Shown: one piece after another, positions 22,735 through 34,311 of the stretch
How positions within the stretch are numbered: the stretch's first letter is position 1
Layout of the letters: each line of letters opens with the position of its first letter
Assembly: GCA_020740775.1 (NCBI GenBank)
Contig: JAHEWK010000020.1
Span: 558,001 to 622,000 of the forward strand
Source: Ilyonectria destructans
Lineage: Eukaryota > Ascomycota > Sordariomycetes > Hypocreales > Nectriaceae
Length of the DNA: 64,000 nt
Reading direction: 5' to 3'
Position numbers and translations under genes: made by a program
The notes under the pieces: model-generated
Seen by the model: the letters and a program-made list of their open reading frames with translations, nothing else
What the model was told of the DNA's origin: nothing
Databases searched by the model: none

Positions 22735-23290
22735 CTGATCCTCCCCCACATTCAGTCGAGTATGGTGCAAAACGAAACTTGCCTGTTTTAGGACGTCGCT
22801 GTGGAGCCAACCAGGATACCATCCGGTCCAAGCCTTGTTCCCATTGGTCGAAAGTCCAAGTAGTAGACCAGGGTATGACGACAGCTTTACAGGGCTGTAA
22901 CAATATTTTGTAAGCAGCCTTTCTGAGTTCAGACATACTTTCGCCTTGACATAGATAAGGACGGATTCCTTCTATTGCGCGTTTCATGATTATGAGTAAA
23001 GGAAAAAATAACGTTCAATTGCGATGGGATTGCATTGCTCCTGTTCACATTCAGTCTAGCTAGCTGTTTTTGGACATCACTGTGGAGCCCTCAGGGATAC
23101 TGTCCGCGCCAAGCCTTGCTCTCATTGGTTCAAGCACTAGACAAACGATCAGGGTGTAACGATAATTCACAGGGCTGTAACGATATTTCGTAAGCAGCCT
23201 CTCCGAGCTCAGACCATGCTTTCGTCTTGACAACGGGATGCAGGCCTTCTATTGCGATTTTCTTAGTCAAGAGTAAGGAAAAAATAGTCT
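22735..23290 (+). repeat. Diverged tandem duplication (two units of about 270 bp)
   Basis: Unit 1 (about 22735-22997) and unit 2 (about 23035-23290) share TGTGGAGCC, GTCC-x-CAAGCCTTG, ACAGGGCTGTAACAATAT/GATAT and TTCGTAAGCAGCCT in the same order. No coding frame is conserved between the units, so they look like duplicated non-coding or decayed transposon sequence. Confidence 0.6.
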
Positions 23291-23679
23291 TCTTGGTATC
23301 AATCAATCAATTAAGCTCTTCTCTATATTTTCATATAGGTATTGCTGTGTGCATCGGTGTGTTTGAATTTTGATGCAATAAAATGTCCTCGTCGACTGCC
23401 TGCATGAATTCCACCAAGTCCCCGCGGACTCAAAGCCTGGTGGGAGCCCGATTTGCATGTCCTATATGACAGGCTAGCTGCGCAGGCAGATGCTGAAGCA
23501 TACCTAGGCACAACAACACCGAAACTTCATCGCCGTACCAAGTTTGAGTCTGACCTTGGTACCAGTCCAATTATGGCAGGCGGTCCAGTTCAGTGCTTCC
23601 TGTTGCATAGGCGGTCCAGACCAGGGTGTCTGGACTGGACTGAACCGCCTATTTCTCACACTGGATTTCACTACAGTAG

Positions 23680-23965
23680 TTTTCGGACTACAGAGGAACC
23701 CGCAAGTCCGATCGAGCAGCCATCAAAGGACTACCTAAAGTGCTTGCCGCCAACTTGGGTGAGTTGCGTATATGATGATAAAGAATTCGGTAAGCAGCCA
23801 TCAAAGAAGCGATGCTCTTTACGAAGCAACGTCGGCATATTTTCTTCACCGCCGTACTACTAATCGCCGCGACTACCCCAAGAAGGCCAGTTTCGGACTA
23901 TAGAGGACCCCGTAAGTTCCGAACCTGAAGTGCTTGCCGCCAACCTGGTCGAATTGCGTATACTC
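23680..23965 (+). repeat. Two copies of a short repeat
   Basis: TTTCGGACTA-AGAGGA followed by GTGCTTGCCGCCAACTTGG and GAGTTGCGTATA at about 23680-23775 recurs at about 23892-23960, with a further partial echo (TTGCGTACACGATGATAAAGA) near 24055. No gene is evident. Confidence 0.5.
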
Positions 23966-24290
23966 AATCGATTCGTAATTTACTACTGTGTAACCCCTTA
24001 TGTCACGGCGTTTACGGCTAGCTCCACACTTCAATTGATGACTGCCTGCAAGAGTTGCGTACACGATGATAAAGAATTCGGCGAGTGTACATCCCAGGTC
24101 TAAAAGTCCTTGTTGGCTCGATTTCCCTTGCTCGCGAGAAATTTCCAGAAAACTTGGCGGAGCAGATACGCCGAAGAGTAAGCACATGGTTCTTACGTCG
24201 CACAGTCCTTATTCCATCTATCCATTCCACAACTTCCCTACTTTCATCCAAGATCTGAGGTTTCCGTTTCTATCACTACTACAGCTAGAT

Positions 24291-25829
24291 CTATGGCTTC
24301 CTCCCCAGCTTCCTATACACCTCCTCGGCACCCCCTCCCCTTCCAAACATCTCCGCCAACGCACCCGCCAAATCCGCCGGCCTCTCCCACGCCGCAAAAT
24401 GCCCTCCCTTGTCAAAGCTCACATCACTGACCACATTACCCAACCCCTTCCTCCAGCTCCTTGGCGCGTTTGTGACTTCCTTCGGGAAATCCGCAATGCC
24501 GAGCGGGAGGTCGATATACGCTTGGACGGAGCCAAAGTGGTACATGGCATCGTGCGTGAATTCGTAATAGATGTAGATGGAAGCGCTCGGGCCAGCAGTC
24601 GAGAAGTAGTAGATGCTAATCCAAGTAAGAATTTCGTCGAACGTCCATGGGTAGTTGTCTGTCCTGTCGACGAGTTTCTCGTAGATCCAGGCGAGGAGCC
24701 CGGTTGGCGAGTCTGCGAGGGAGAAGGCGAGTGTTGCGGGCTTGAAGAACGTCAATTAAAAGACCTGGATCAGCCGAGATAGTAGAACGTACTTTAGTAG
24801 ACTGGATTGCGATATATCCGTTTCCACTTTTGCCCCATTCCTCGCCCTCTTTCATGTTAACGAGTTCCCGAGCCGTGTACTCTGGCTTCGGATTCTCCTC
24901 AGTCCACTAGATCATCAGGGAGTCAGCATTGCCGACCTGGGAATGTTTCATGCATGGCTTGCAGACGGGAAGGAAAAGGAGGAGAGGAGACAGATCATCA
25001 CTAACCTTCGGTTCACTGGCGAGTACCATGTTGATGTGGGAGGCCTTGACGTGCTGTGGGAAGCGGGCTCCCATTGTTCGGGTGATGAGACATCCCCAGT
25101 CGCCCTATACTACTTAGCATCAATCTTTGTTCGACGAGGAAAAGACGTACACCTTGAGTTACTGACGTTGTTAGCATAAATACGGGAATTCTTGTCGATC
25201 ACGAAACCTACCATATTGATCGTATCCCAAAGCCAGCATCAAGTTATTCGCCGCTTCGGCATACTGTCCAAGCCCGAACCCTTTCTACAATCCATCAGCC
25301 AAACCTCCCTCCCGTTTCTCGACAGACATACCTTCGCCACCCTAGCAGAAAATCCATAATTCGGCAACGACGGCGCAACTACATGGAACGCTGGCTTCCC
25401 ATTCCCACCCTTCAAAAGCGGAAGTAGCTTCGTGACTTCGATAAAGCTTCCAGGCCATCCATGCAAGAATAACAACGGAACAGCACCCTCGACATCGCTC
25501 TTCTGATGAACGAAGTGGAGATCCACGGGATCGAAGCCTTCGACGCTTATCTCGGTCCGGAACTGAGGGATCTCGTTTAGTTTCCTTTCAGCTGCTCGCC
25601 AGTCGTATTTATCGATCCAGTACTTGGTGAGATCCTTGATATCTTTCCTGTTTGTGAGGTCAGACATGAGATGGTGAGCGAAGGGGAGGGGAACACACAG
25701 CGGAACTCCGTACTCCCATCCGGCTTCCTCAATCTCTCCTTCAGGGAACCTGGTCAGTTCGAGTTTCTGCTTCAGCTTTGCCAGCGCTGCGTCTGGGATG
25801 GCAATTTTAAAGGGCTTGATGTTGGCCAT
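24291..25829 (-). CDS. Epoxide hydrolase (alpha/beta hydrolase with EHN domain)
   Basis: Seven exons: 25829-25699, 25647-25332, 25284-25212, 25161-25151, 25104-25006, 24906-24793 and 24740-24291. They give 397 residues, the usual length of fungal microsomal-type epoxide hydrolases. Residues 1-110 form the EHN lid domain (FKIAIPDAALAKLKQKL…). The oxyanion motif HGWPGS and the nucleophile motif GGDWG follow; the nucleophile Asp is encoded right after the junction of an 11-nt exon. The catalytic His is in GGHFAAWE. Lid tyrosines occur in SIYIYYEF. The enzyme opens epoxides to vicinal diols, in detoxification or secondary metabolism. All junctions are GT-AG and all frames agree, so the gene appears intact. 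Neighbours are unrelated. Confidence 0.88.
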
Positions 25830-27519
25830 AATGAAAATTTGCGATTTCTTTTTTGTTTGTGAGGGATGGTGTCGGACGTCGATGATGGGATGCGGGGGAG
25901 AAGAAAATGGAATCAAAGTTCAGGGAGCGATTGCCAGGTCACCGGAGGTACAGTAAAATACCATTAGCCTTTGGCAAGGACCGCTCTTGCTTTCCAATCA
26001 TAGCTGGCCCTAACGCGAATATGTGCGCCTCTCCGAAGAACAGCGAAGTCCGCCAAGTCCGCCAAGTCCGCCAAGTCCCCTGCCTGTTGACGGGATGCAG
26101 ACTCTTTGAGTTTCTTCCAATAGAGTTTAGTTTGCCAACCGTATTGCCTGAACCGGGCTAGAATAAGAGCAGATCTTCGAACACTTGAGCTACCGCGATT
26201 GCTGCCTTCGTCGCCCTGTCGAACGATAGCAATCGTGACGTCTCTCAACTGTGGGGCTGTCGGCCGAAAACCCGGGCAAAAGAAACAAACTAGACTATTT
26301 CAGGCTCCGGTCTGCCGGTGATTACAAAGGGATGACATTGCACGGCCGAAAATACGGGCTAAAGTCAGAGACCAAGCCATTTTGAGATCCCCTAGCACTC
26401 GTGATGATCATGAGTGGTATCTACCGGCTTCCCGGAGGCTATTGTCAACTGTCAAATTCTGCAGGCACGGGTACCCGTGCGCCTAGACGTCGCCTGATGT
26501 TGTGTTGTGAGAACTGGAGGAGATAGGTTCCCCGGGGCGACCGGGGGTATCCGCGGGCTCTCTTGTCATCGTTGGGTGCGGCTGTTCGACCCGATTCAAA
26601 CCGGTCAAAGAGAAGCCGGCTGAGTCTTGAGTGAAGAGACCATGAGGAGATGCACTGAGCGCAGATCGTTCCGCAAGCCTCTCCATCAACTCTTCCAGCT
26701 TGCCGAGACGACGTGCGAGATGCCGCATGGACAAATGAGATGCCTCTGCTTCATCGAGAACTCTTGACCACGGGAAAGCTGCGATTCCTGCATGGCGTAC
26801 ACACGAGATCGTCTGGCGCTGAGAACTGGCATCGAATCTTGCGCGACGACCTTGAATGAGTCAATGCCAACGGGTACACCATTTTGATACGCCTTACGGG
26901 TGCCACACCTTTTGCAGCCTTCTATTGGTCCAAATCACATCTGTTAGTACAGGCGGTATGTGCCAAATTCTGCCGTTTTGCTCCCAGTTCGCCACTAAAA
27001 TTTCGACTTGTCATCAATTCGCGGCGTCACCGGTCACTCGACCCCGCAACCCCGACGAGTCCAATATACCTCAACGCTTTGCAATGCCTTCACTAAATAT
27101 TAATACCGCTAACATAAGCCGTCGCAGAAGTCTAATTAGCCCGACCAATCCCCTTAGTCAAACACAATCGCGGCCTTCGTGGAGCAACTCAGACCAGTCG
27201 TCAGGCGGTTCAACCACCGGCCTCGAAATATGGCAATATGGTACGGAAGGTTGAGCGACCTCATAGAGAGCTCTACCGTAGGAGACTATAGATGTGTATA
27301 CTTACCATCCACAGCCGTCGTCGCTGGGCCATTTGCTTCCATTCTATGCCTGTGATGACCCAACAGTCTTTGGCCAATTGACTTGCTGTTAAGGCGTGGT
27401 GGAGCGGAACTGGCTTCACCGCCTTCTGCGGGTAACCTGACGAGCCGACAATTTTTTGGGCCAATAGAAGGCTGCAAAATGGTGTAGCACCCCTATCAAT
27501 TGCCTTCTCGTGTTATAAC
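25830..27519. other. Mostly non-coding; 9-bp tandem repeat
   Basis: At about 26045-26078 the word AAGTCCGCC repeats about four times. Apart from a possible transcription-factor scrap at 26483, no conserved coding sequence is seen. Confidence 0.4.
26483..26728 (-). pseudogene. Possible Zn2Cys6 regulator linker fragment
   Basis: The frame from ATG 26728 reads MRHLARRLGKLEELMERLAE, a short coiled coil like the dimerisation linker that follows the zinc cluster in fungal regulators. It continues with a Pro/Ser-rich stretch and stops at 26483. No zinc cluster precedes it, so this is at best a gene fragment. Confidence 0.3.
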
Positions 27520-28025
27520 CCTGTTTCCTGTTATCTCCGTGTCTCTTAGTCCTAGAACGCCCCCTGCCTGCTCCTGCACAGCTGTTACGTTCGTCGGGAA
27601 CTTAAACTGAGAAAGTATCATACGTGACACGTTTTTGCCTTTCGTCACAGCGTCAGAGTTGGACCTAGTTGCGGACTTTGTAAGCTGGCTGACAGTTTTC
27701 GCCTTTTTATGCTTAGCCTTCATATGACGCCTAACGGCGATGACGGAAATTACTGGTCATGATGCTACTCAGATTGATTTGTCATGAAGCACGCGGCCTT
27801 TTATTCGGCCCAGAGCGCCCGCATCACCTGCCCGTTCCTGCACAGCTGTTTCTGAAATCATACCTGACAAGTTTTTGCCTTTCGTTATAGCCTCGGAGTT
27901 GGGCCTAGTTGCGGACTTTGTAAGCTGGCTGACAGTTTTCGCCTTTTTAAGCTTAGCCTTCACATGAGGCCTAGCGGCGACGACGGAAATTCCTGGTCCT
28001 GATGTTCCTCGGATTGATTGCATGA
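27520..28025 (-). repeat. Tandem pair of a dispersed repeat coding a conserved peptide
   Basis: Two units (about 27520-27765 and 27795-28025) share GCGGACTTTGTAAGCTGG, CTGACAGTTTTCGCCTTTTTA and surrounding blocks. On the minus strand both encode KKAKTVSQLTKSATR followed by NS and KGKN, although other parts diverge. Copy 1 of the family is at 15720. Conservation of the peptide suggests a decayed protein-coding repeat; I do not recognise it. Confidence 0.55.
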
Positions 28026-28772
28026 AGCACTCGGTCGTTTTATTCGGCCGTCGCCGAGGAAGATGTACCGTGGACTTGACGGTCCACGCTGCCGGTGCAA
28101 ATCGACATCTGGCCGGCCCGATTGGGCCGGCTTGATTGGGCCGGCTTTTTCGATGTTGTCTTTATGACTAAACCGAAATTCAAGGGTTCTTTTGTGGGGG
28201 CTCTAGATTTACGAAGTAATGTCTATCCCCCCGAACTTGCCTTTCGCTCTTTTCCCGGCTTTGTCTGTCTTTGACAACGACCACCGCCGCTCACAAGCGT
28301 TCGTTTGATCCCGGGTCCTTCTGCAGCCCCCGTCGGTGCTCGGCGCCAGTTGTCGAGGTAGAGGCCAAGATGATGAAACTGGCCCTTTTGCTCAACCCAG
28401 CAGCAACCATGATGAGGTTGTGGCGGACGAAGGTTTCAACTGCGGCATTGCCGGCCGACAATCTCGTCACGTCCGGGAAACTGAAGTACAGGAACCGCTA
28501 AGATCGCACACATTTTTATGATCATGAAGCATACGAGAGTTATAGTTCCTGCTGATGTTAGGAAACTCACGCTTGTAATGGTCTTTTGGATAAACGTTAA
28601 CCCCTCGATTTATAAGCTCTGCTGTGGGGAAATTACTAATCTGCCCAATGGCCGATGGCTCCTTTACCAGTACTAGGATAAATAGCGAAATACCATCCCC
28701 TTTGACGGAACTTGTTCTGAGCCAGGCTACTTCATTCCTACACCTGTTGTCTGCGTTGTACCAATTCCAACT
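28026..28772. other. No gene recognised; upstream of the NmrA-like gene
   Basis: GATTGGGCCGGC is repeated near 28118-28145. Short plus-strand frames at 28270-28500 lack conserved features. Confidence 0.35.
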
Positions 28773-29717
28773 ATGGCTCCAACCATACTTGTCGCCGGCG
28801 CCACTGGCAACACCGGACGAGGCGTTGTTGAAACCTTGTCAGAACTTCTCGAAACCACCACCAGCTTTTCCCGACACAGGATCCTTGCTCTTACACGCTC
28901 CTCGAGCGGAGCTACAGCACAAAAGCTCGCCGAATTGCCCAACGTCGAAGTAGTAGAAAAGGCTTGGGTTGGGATCACCCCAGACTGGTTCCGTCAACAC
29001 AATGTTGTGAGGGCTTTCATTGCGTCTCACAACCAGCCGAATCAATTCGCCGAAGAGTCGACATTTCACCTAGCTGCGCTCACAGCAGGCGTTCAGTATG
29101 TCGTACTAATCTCAACAACCGCTGCGAATGTGCGTCCGGATTGCCCTGCCTATTATCCAAGAACGCATTGGGCACTTGAGACCTTGCTGGGCTCGCCGGA
29201 GTTTCAAGGTCTACAATGGACATCGCTGCAGCCTAATGTCTTCACGCCGCTGTACCTTTCCACTGCCGCGGAATTGGTCAAAAACTTCCGTAAGGCCGGG
29301 AGACAGGACACCCTAAGGCTTATGGCTTCAGAGGATGCGCCTGTTGGCATCATTGACCCATATGAGGTCGGAATTCTCGCGGCCCATCTCTTAACCCAGG
29401 ATGATGTTACGCCACACGACCAAGCGAAATACGTCTTGAACGGACCAGAGGATATCACTGGGCGGCAGATTGTGACAATGGTTGAGCAGTATATTGGAAC
29501 GAAAGTTGAAGATGTTCGCTTTCAGGATCTATCATTTATCGACCACCAGGCAGCCCAAACTCAGGAGTCAAAAACCGTCATTCTATCAATCAAGCGTGCT
29601 CTGGACACAGCATGGGAAGGGAAGTGTACAGCTTCCACGACGAGCAAAGAGGTCTTTCAGTTTGCTGCACCGAAAAATGCGCCTGCCGAAATTTTCAAGA
29701 CAATGCTGGAGGAATAG
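28773..29717 (+). CDS. NmrA-like NAD(P)-binding protein
   Basis: An uninterrupted 314-codon gene from ATG 28773. The N-terminus ILVAGATGNTGRGVVETL is the Rossmann beta-alpha-beta with the GxxGxxG pattern of the atypical short-chain dehydrogenase/NmrA group. Later segments match the fold: VQYVVLISTTAANV, a YYPRTHWALETLL helix, SLQPNVF and the C-terminal IVTMVEQYIGTKVEDV. Such proteins sense NAD(P) redox state or reduce small substrates; the normal Tyr-x3-Lys catalytic pair is not obvious, which favours a regulatory or divergent role. No intron and no damage are seen. A pogo relic lies just downstream. Confidence 0.85.
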   Translation: MAPTILVAGATGNTGRGVVETLSELLETTTSFSRHRILALTRSSSGATAQKLAELPNVEVVEKAWVGITPDWFRQHNVVRAFIASHNQPNQFAEESTFHLAALTAGVQYVVLISTTAANVRPDCPAYYPRTHWALETLLGSPEFQGLQWTSLQPNVFTPLYLSTAAELVKNFRKAGRQDTLRLMASEDAPVGIIDPYEVGILAAHLLTQDDVTPHDQAKYVLNGPEDITGRQIVTMVEQYIGTKVEDVRFQDLSFIDHQAAQTQESKTVILSIKRALDTAWEGKCTASTTSKEVFQFAAPKNAPAEIFKTMLEE

Positions 29718-29802
29718 GAAAATACTCCCTCCGAGTCCTAGATAGAAACGTTATGGGGATGAAAAATAGGTGTGAGAGTGCCTAATACAAGCAATCTCTT
29801 AA

Positions 29803-30285
29803 CCACTCAGCTGGATCTGGTTCATATATATCTTTGCTCCGCGGCAGCCTCCTTTCATATTTTCGCCTTTGAAAGTCGCGTGATAGGCTTCCTTAAAGGC
29901 GATAAAAAACTCGACCACGACAATGTGGTGAATTTGTGACTGGATGAAGAGTTCGGTTTGGCGACTATACTCCTTCGACACTAAAATACCCGACATCAAG
30001 CGGCTGGGTTAAATGCGGTGAGTTGGCAAGGATAGTGTAATGATCTTCTTGGCCTTGCAAAACTCGCCAAAGGCAGGGGAGTGATGGCTCTCGTGCCCGT
30101 TGAGCACTAACAACCGAGATGCACCTCTTGCGCGCGACGCAATGAGCTTGCGGAAGTGTTTGAGCCATTCTAAGCCTGTCTCGTTATCTCTATACCCATT
30201 TGTGGTGGGTTTTTTTGGCCCGGTCTGCGGTCGGTCGGTCTCTGTGTACCAGCTGGCCAGGTGGTACCCATGCACAACCACCCTT
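29803..30285 (-). pseudogene. pogo/Fot1-type transposase fragment
   Basis: The minus strand reads NGYRDNETGLEWLKHFRKL, then LLVLNGHESHHSPAFGEF (catalytic region, with Asn in place of the usual Asp before GHESHH), then KKIITLSLPTH. A frameshift follows, and TQPLDVGYFS, carrying the next catalytic Asp, continues in another frame before the original frame resumes to SG at 29803. The N-terminal HTH part is missing. Dead copy. Confidence 0.8.
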
Positions 30286-30423
30286 TCGACACCACCACCC
30301 TTTCGCCACGCAAAAAAAAAAAAAAAGCACCACCAAAAATCAGCAATTTTACTTACACAGAACTTGACCAAAATGATAGATATGCGCAAAAATTTTCGTT
30401 TTATAAATAATAAATGCACATAT

Positions 30424-31590
30424 CTATTGAATCCTGGGTCTTTTGATAACCCGTCCTGATCGCGTGGTTGGTTGATGGGGTATGGTTTCCTCTCCGACTT
30501 CAATGACCGAGGCAGCCTCCGATTCTGACTCCGGCTCGCCTGAACAGCCACCTTCCACCACAACAGGCATATTTTGAGTCTCCTCTTCGGATATGGCTTC
30601 TCCACCAGCTAGAGTCTCACCAAGAGTCATAAAACGTTTGTTAGCATTCGGCACCGCCTTCCTCTTCTTCCCTCTCTTCAGGCGAGCCAATTCCTCCTCT
30701 AGGCTAGCAATCCTCGCAGTATGCGCCGCTACCATCTGCTGTTGAGCCTCAAACCCCTTGGCTATTACGTTGTACCGCCTTCGTGTCTTTGGTGTTTTGT
30801 TCAGCCCAAGATCACGAATTTGACGGCTCGTCTTTGGTGTATCGTCCGAGTCAAAATACGGCGTAGGTTCGGGTCCTTCGGGAGTCGCCCTTGGGCTGCC
30901 ATTTGGCCTATCTTCTTGGATTTCTGGGTGCCGCAGCGCTTTGGCACGTGAGATCGGCCAATTCCCAGTAACCCTCCAGCCAGAGAGTATGTTCTTCTCA
31001 GTCATTCCAACTCGACGCGCCTTGGCGTAGGCCCTGATGAAATTGACCTTGTCTATTGGAGTGGAATCAGTCAATGATGCGAACTTTTCCAACTCTCGTC
31101 GATATGCGGCTTTGGAGGCATTGAATACTCCATTATCCAACGGCTGGAGCCCATGAGAGCAGTGTGCTGGCAGATAGCAACAATAAACATTGTTCAAAAA
31201 GCACGTGGCCATCCATTCATCCTTCCGTCGCTCAGTAGTGATCTTGAGCTGAAGGAAAGGAAGAACATACCGTTCCATGACTCCCATGACCATCTAAAAT
31301 GATCAGTCTCGCGTCAGAGTCGTCGGCAGGCATGGTCTGCGGCAGATAGACTCTTTCAAGCCATTCAACGCCAATGTGGTCGTCAGTCCACCCGTTAGGC
31401 GAAGTTATGTAATACCAGTCTGCTATCTTCTTGAATTCCTCAAGAAACCACTGTTTCTGGAGTTCTTTCCCCTTGAAGATTATGCCGGGGATTAAGGCGC
31501 GGCCGTCAGCAGTGACAGCTTCGATAAATGAAGTCCAATTTCGAGTTTGTGGTCCCTTGAGAAATACCTTCCGTTTTGGTCCGCGGGCCG
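30424..31590 (-). pseudogene. pogo-type transposase, N-terminally truncated
   Basis: The order on the minus strand is: RKVFLKGPQTRNWTSFIEAV, TADGRALIPGIIFKGK, NGWTDDHIGVEWL, LIILDGHGSHG (catalytic Asp). A frame change at about 31240-31290 could be a GTATGT-type intron. CYLPAHCSHGLQPLDNGVF (catalytic Asp) comes next, and then a long charged C-terminal tail with a coiled coil (HTARIASLEEELARLKRGKK). The HTH/CENP-B N-terminus is absent; at about 31580 the sequence runs into a Copia gag on the same strand. Non-functional. Confidence 0.85.
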
Positions 31591-32720
31591 GATGGCTGCT
31601 GCATCAGCTGTGGAGCTTCTGGCTGAATCTTGGCTATGGCTCCAGCGAAGGCGGTGCCATTGACTTCCGATCCATCCTGTTGCTGGCGCTGTTCCTCCTT
31701 CTTCACTCGGTTCCTAATGGACCGTTCGACTTTACCCTTGATCGTAGGGTCTTGAAGCTTTTGATCGATTTCTTCCTGGACTTTGCTGTCTGGAGACCAT
31801 CCACCTGGTCGCATCGATTCAGAAAGGTAGTAGCACTCTGAATAGAAGTGCCTGCGACCGCAGAGGCAAATTGGTTTTCCCCCTGGGTTCCTGCTGTTGG
31901 GTTTGGATGCTCGGGCTGTGCCGGATGCATCAGGTTCCCCTTCACCTTGGAAGGTGGCGAATGTACCTTTGGTGTCGGAGTTGGAGGTGGTTCGGTACGA
32001 TCGTTCGAAGATTTCACTGATCTTGATTCCATCAGGGAAAGTCTTTTGCCAGTCATCATTCGAGCTGGTCATCGGTTCTCCCTCCATCCGATTGATCCAA
32101 TACTTCGAGAAAGTCGGGTCGATCGCGCTGACAGCCTTGAGAAAGTGTCGAGTTGGTCGTAGGCCTTTCACATCGGGCAGATCAAGGTTCTTGGCCTCGT
32201 TCAGTATAACCTGCCACTTCGAGACCCATGCCTCGATCTTGGTTCGATTGGCTGCCTTGAGTGTGGCGTAGTATTGATCCGTGATTTCAGTCTCGCGAGC
32301 CCAGTCGGTCGGCTTGATGCGGTTTTTCAAGATCGTGAGTTCCTTGGCGACATCATCTTCCTTGGCAATGATGCTATAGTAGCTGCCAACGGTCTTGACG
32401 ATGTGCTCCTGTAATGTAACAAGCGCCTTTTTCTTGTCCTTGTGGACGTGAAGTTGGCTGCGGTAACGGGCTTGGAGAATCTCGTACTTACGTAGGTCAT
32501 CCCCGCTTAGCTCGTTCAAGTTGGTTGCACCTGCCTTGGCTTCACTTGCGGTTGGCTCAGCTGGTGGAGTCAGAGCCGTCTTGTTAGCCGTGCCAGGGTC
32601 AATGTGTTCCCAGACATCCTGGGTCTTTGCGAACTTGCGGATTATGCTGATCCACATGTCCCAGTTACCGGATCCTTTGAGGATGACCCGGGAAGAAACT
32701 TCGAGGTCGTCAGCGGCCAT
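31578..32720 (-). pseudogene. Copia (Ty1-type) gag, C-terminally truncated
   Basis: The frame from ATG 32720 begins with a typical Copia Gag N-terminus (VILKGSGNWDMWISIIRKFA), a helical capsid-like region (YWINRMEG…), and a Cys/His cluster CLCGRRHFYSECYYL that resembles the nucleocapsid zinc knuckle. The coding sequence loses homology at about 31580, where pogo sequence begins, and the frame then stops at 31506. No protease, integrase or reverse transcriptase follows, so this is a fragment. The LTR at 32809-33053 lies just upstream in the matching orientation. Confidence 0.75.
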
Positions 32721-32808
32721 TGTAATCGGTGGCGTTCACTGCAGTGGAAGCTTTCGTGGACAGAAAACCGGCTTGCAAATCGGGCTCATAACTGTCGCAC
32801 GACACGAT

Positions 32809-33053
32809 TGTTTGGATGACTGAACAACGATCGGGAAGAAGATCCCCTGTGAATCGGGCAACGAAAGACTCTTGATTTTCTATCTAAAGGAGCGACGAAG
32901 GTCGGTCTCTTATACCTGTTCAATCTGCCTATGTCATAGGCAGCAGGCTGCTGCCTGATGCTAGTTGTGGTCGTTCACTCTCATCGTGAACAAGTTCACG
33001 ATGATCGTGATTCTTGCCTCATTTTGTGAGCGAGCGACTTGATATTGACATCA
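32809..33053 (-). mobile_element. Copia 5' LTR
   Basis: On the minus strand it runs from TGATGTCAATATCAAG to TCCAAACA, 89 bp upstream of the gag ATG. It matches the decayed LTR at 19137-19365. The expected TG…CA ends are present. No partner 3' LTR is found in the window. Confidence 0.6.
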
Positions 33054-33689
33054 GCTCTGTCTCCCCATTCAGTAAGACGTCAAGTAGTAACCTAACGAAG
33101 CATTCCAGATCTAGGGGCGCGATCATGGTATTGAGGAGCCTTGGCGTTCATCCATCCTCACTTGAGAGAACTGCCGCGAAGAGAACCGACGGAGATGCTG
33201 GCCTTTCGCCACCGAACGAGCGATCCGGAACCCAGCCCACTTCGCCAGAGAGGCTACGGCATCTTCACACGGCAAGGAGGTTATTTGAAGAGCCAATTAG
33301 CCAGCCGCAGGTGCTGCAGGGGACGCCAATCCCACCAACCCAACAAAGCTTGCGCAACTTCCGGACTCTTGCTCCCTCACCGACCGTACAGCCAACGACC
33401 CGTCAAATCGCGTCACACTCTCATCCGTCTACTGTCCCAAGCAGCACAACTGATGCTGAGTACTCCTTACTTGCCTTCTAGGTTCCATAAGGGCGGGAAA
33501 GACTCACAAGATGATGCCTCCAAGGCTGAGGCGAAGACAAGGCAGGTGGCTATACAGCGCGACCATCGTTCACGGCGCCGTGCGGGGGAGACTGTCTCCC
33601 TGACTCCCTCGATATCTCAACTAGGCGTCTCTGCAGTTCCTGATGAGCCTGTAGAAGGTATCCCTGGCCGTGATCGTCGTCGTTGTGCA

Positions 33690-34125
33690 GGCTAACCACT
33701 GGATTAGCCGGTCGCCTCGGCCGGCCAGTCGTGCAGATCAAGGTTAAGAACGTCGGGCCTGGTGCGGCTGCTGCCCCCGATGATAAGGCGGGCAACCTTG
33801 CGAAGCAGATTCTCATATGCATTGGCGCCCGTCTGATGCTGACATCCAACCTTTGGCAGCCAGTTGGCCTCTGCAACGGCGCTCGCGGTACCGGTACTGT
33901 TTACGACATCGGCTGGGCGCCCGGGGCTGACCCCATCCAAGACCCCCCCTGTGTTATCATGATGGAGTTTGACAAATACAACGGACCGGTGTTCCTGACC
34001 ACCCCCGATGGCAAGAAGATTGTCCCGATTCTCCCAGTTGAGAGGGACTTTCTCATCGGAGCCATTCTCTGCGCTCGCACCCAGTTTCCCCTGATCGTAT
34101 GCTACGCTAAAATACTTCGAACACC
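33690..34125 (+). pseudogene. Helitron PIF1-like helicase C-terminal fragment
   Basis: The plus strand encodes PDDKAGNLAKQILICIGARL, MLTSNLWQPVGLCNGARGTG (with a small disruption after GT), a DPPCVIMMEFDKYNG region, and RTQFPLIVCYA. This is the C-terminal part of the PIF1/RecD-like helicase carried by Helitrons (normally ending in HKSQG, missing here). The upstream 33.0-33.7 kb is open on the plus strand but not recognisable. Confidence 0.75.
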
Positions 34126-34311
34126 CATTAAGTTGCCAAGGCAAGGGACTTAACGGCTGAATATCCAGCCAGAAGGGTAAATACCTAATACCTGCTATTA
34201 AATTCTCCTGGGGGAACCCTCTAGATCCCCCTTTCGACTGCGGCGGTAACCAGCTCTTAAACCACTTCAAACCTGTAGTAAGGGAGTTGGCTGATATTCA
34301 TAGGGGTCCCT

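Noticed and set aside
33014..33481. Plus-strand frame of 155 codons before the Helitron helicase piece
   Set aside because: It has no recognisable domain and starts inside the Copia LTR; it could be decayed Helitron sequence but cannot be supported.
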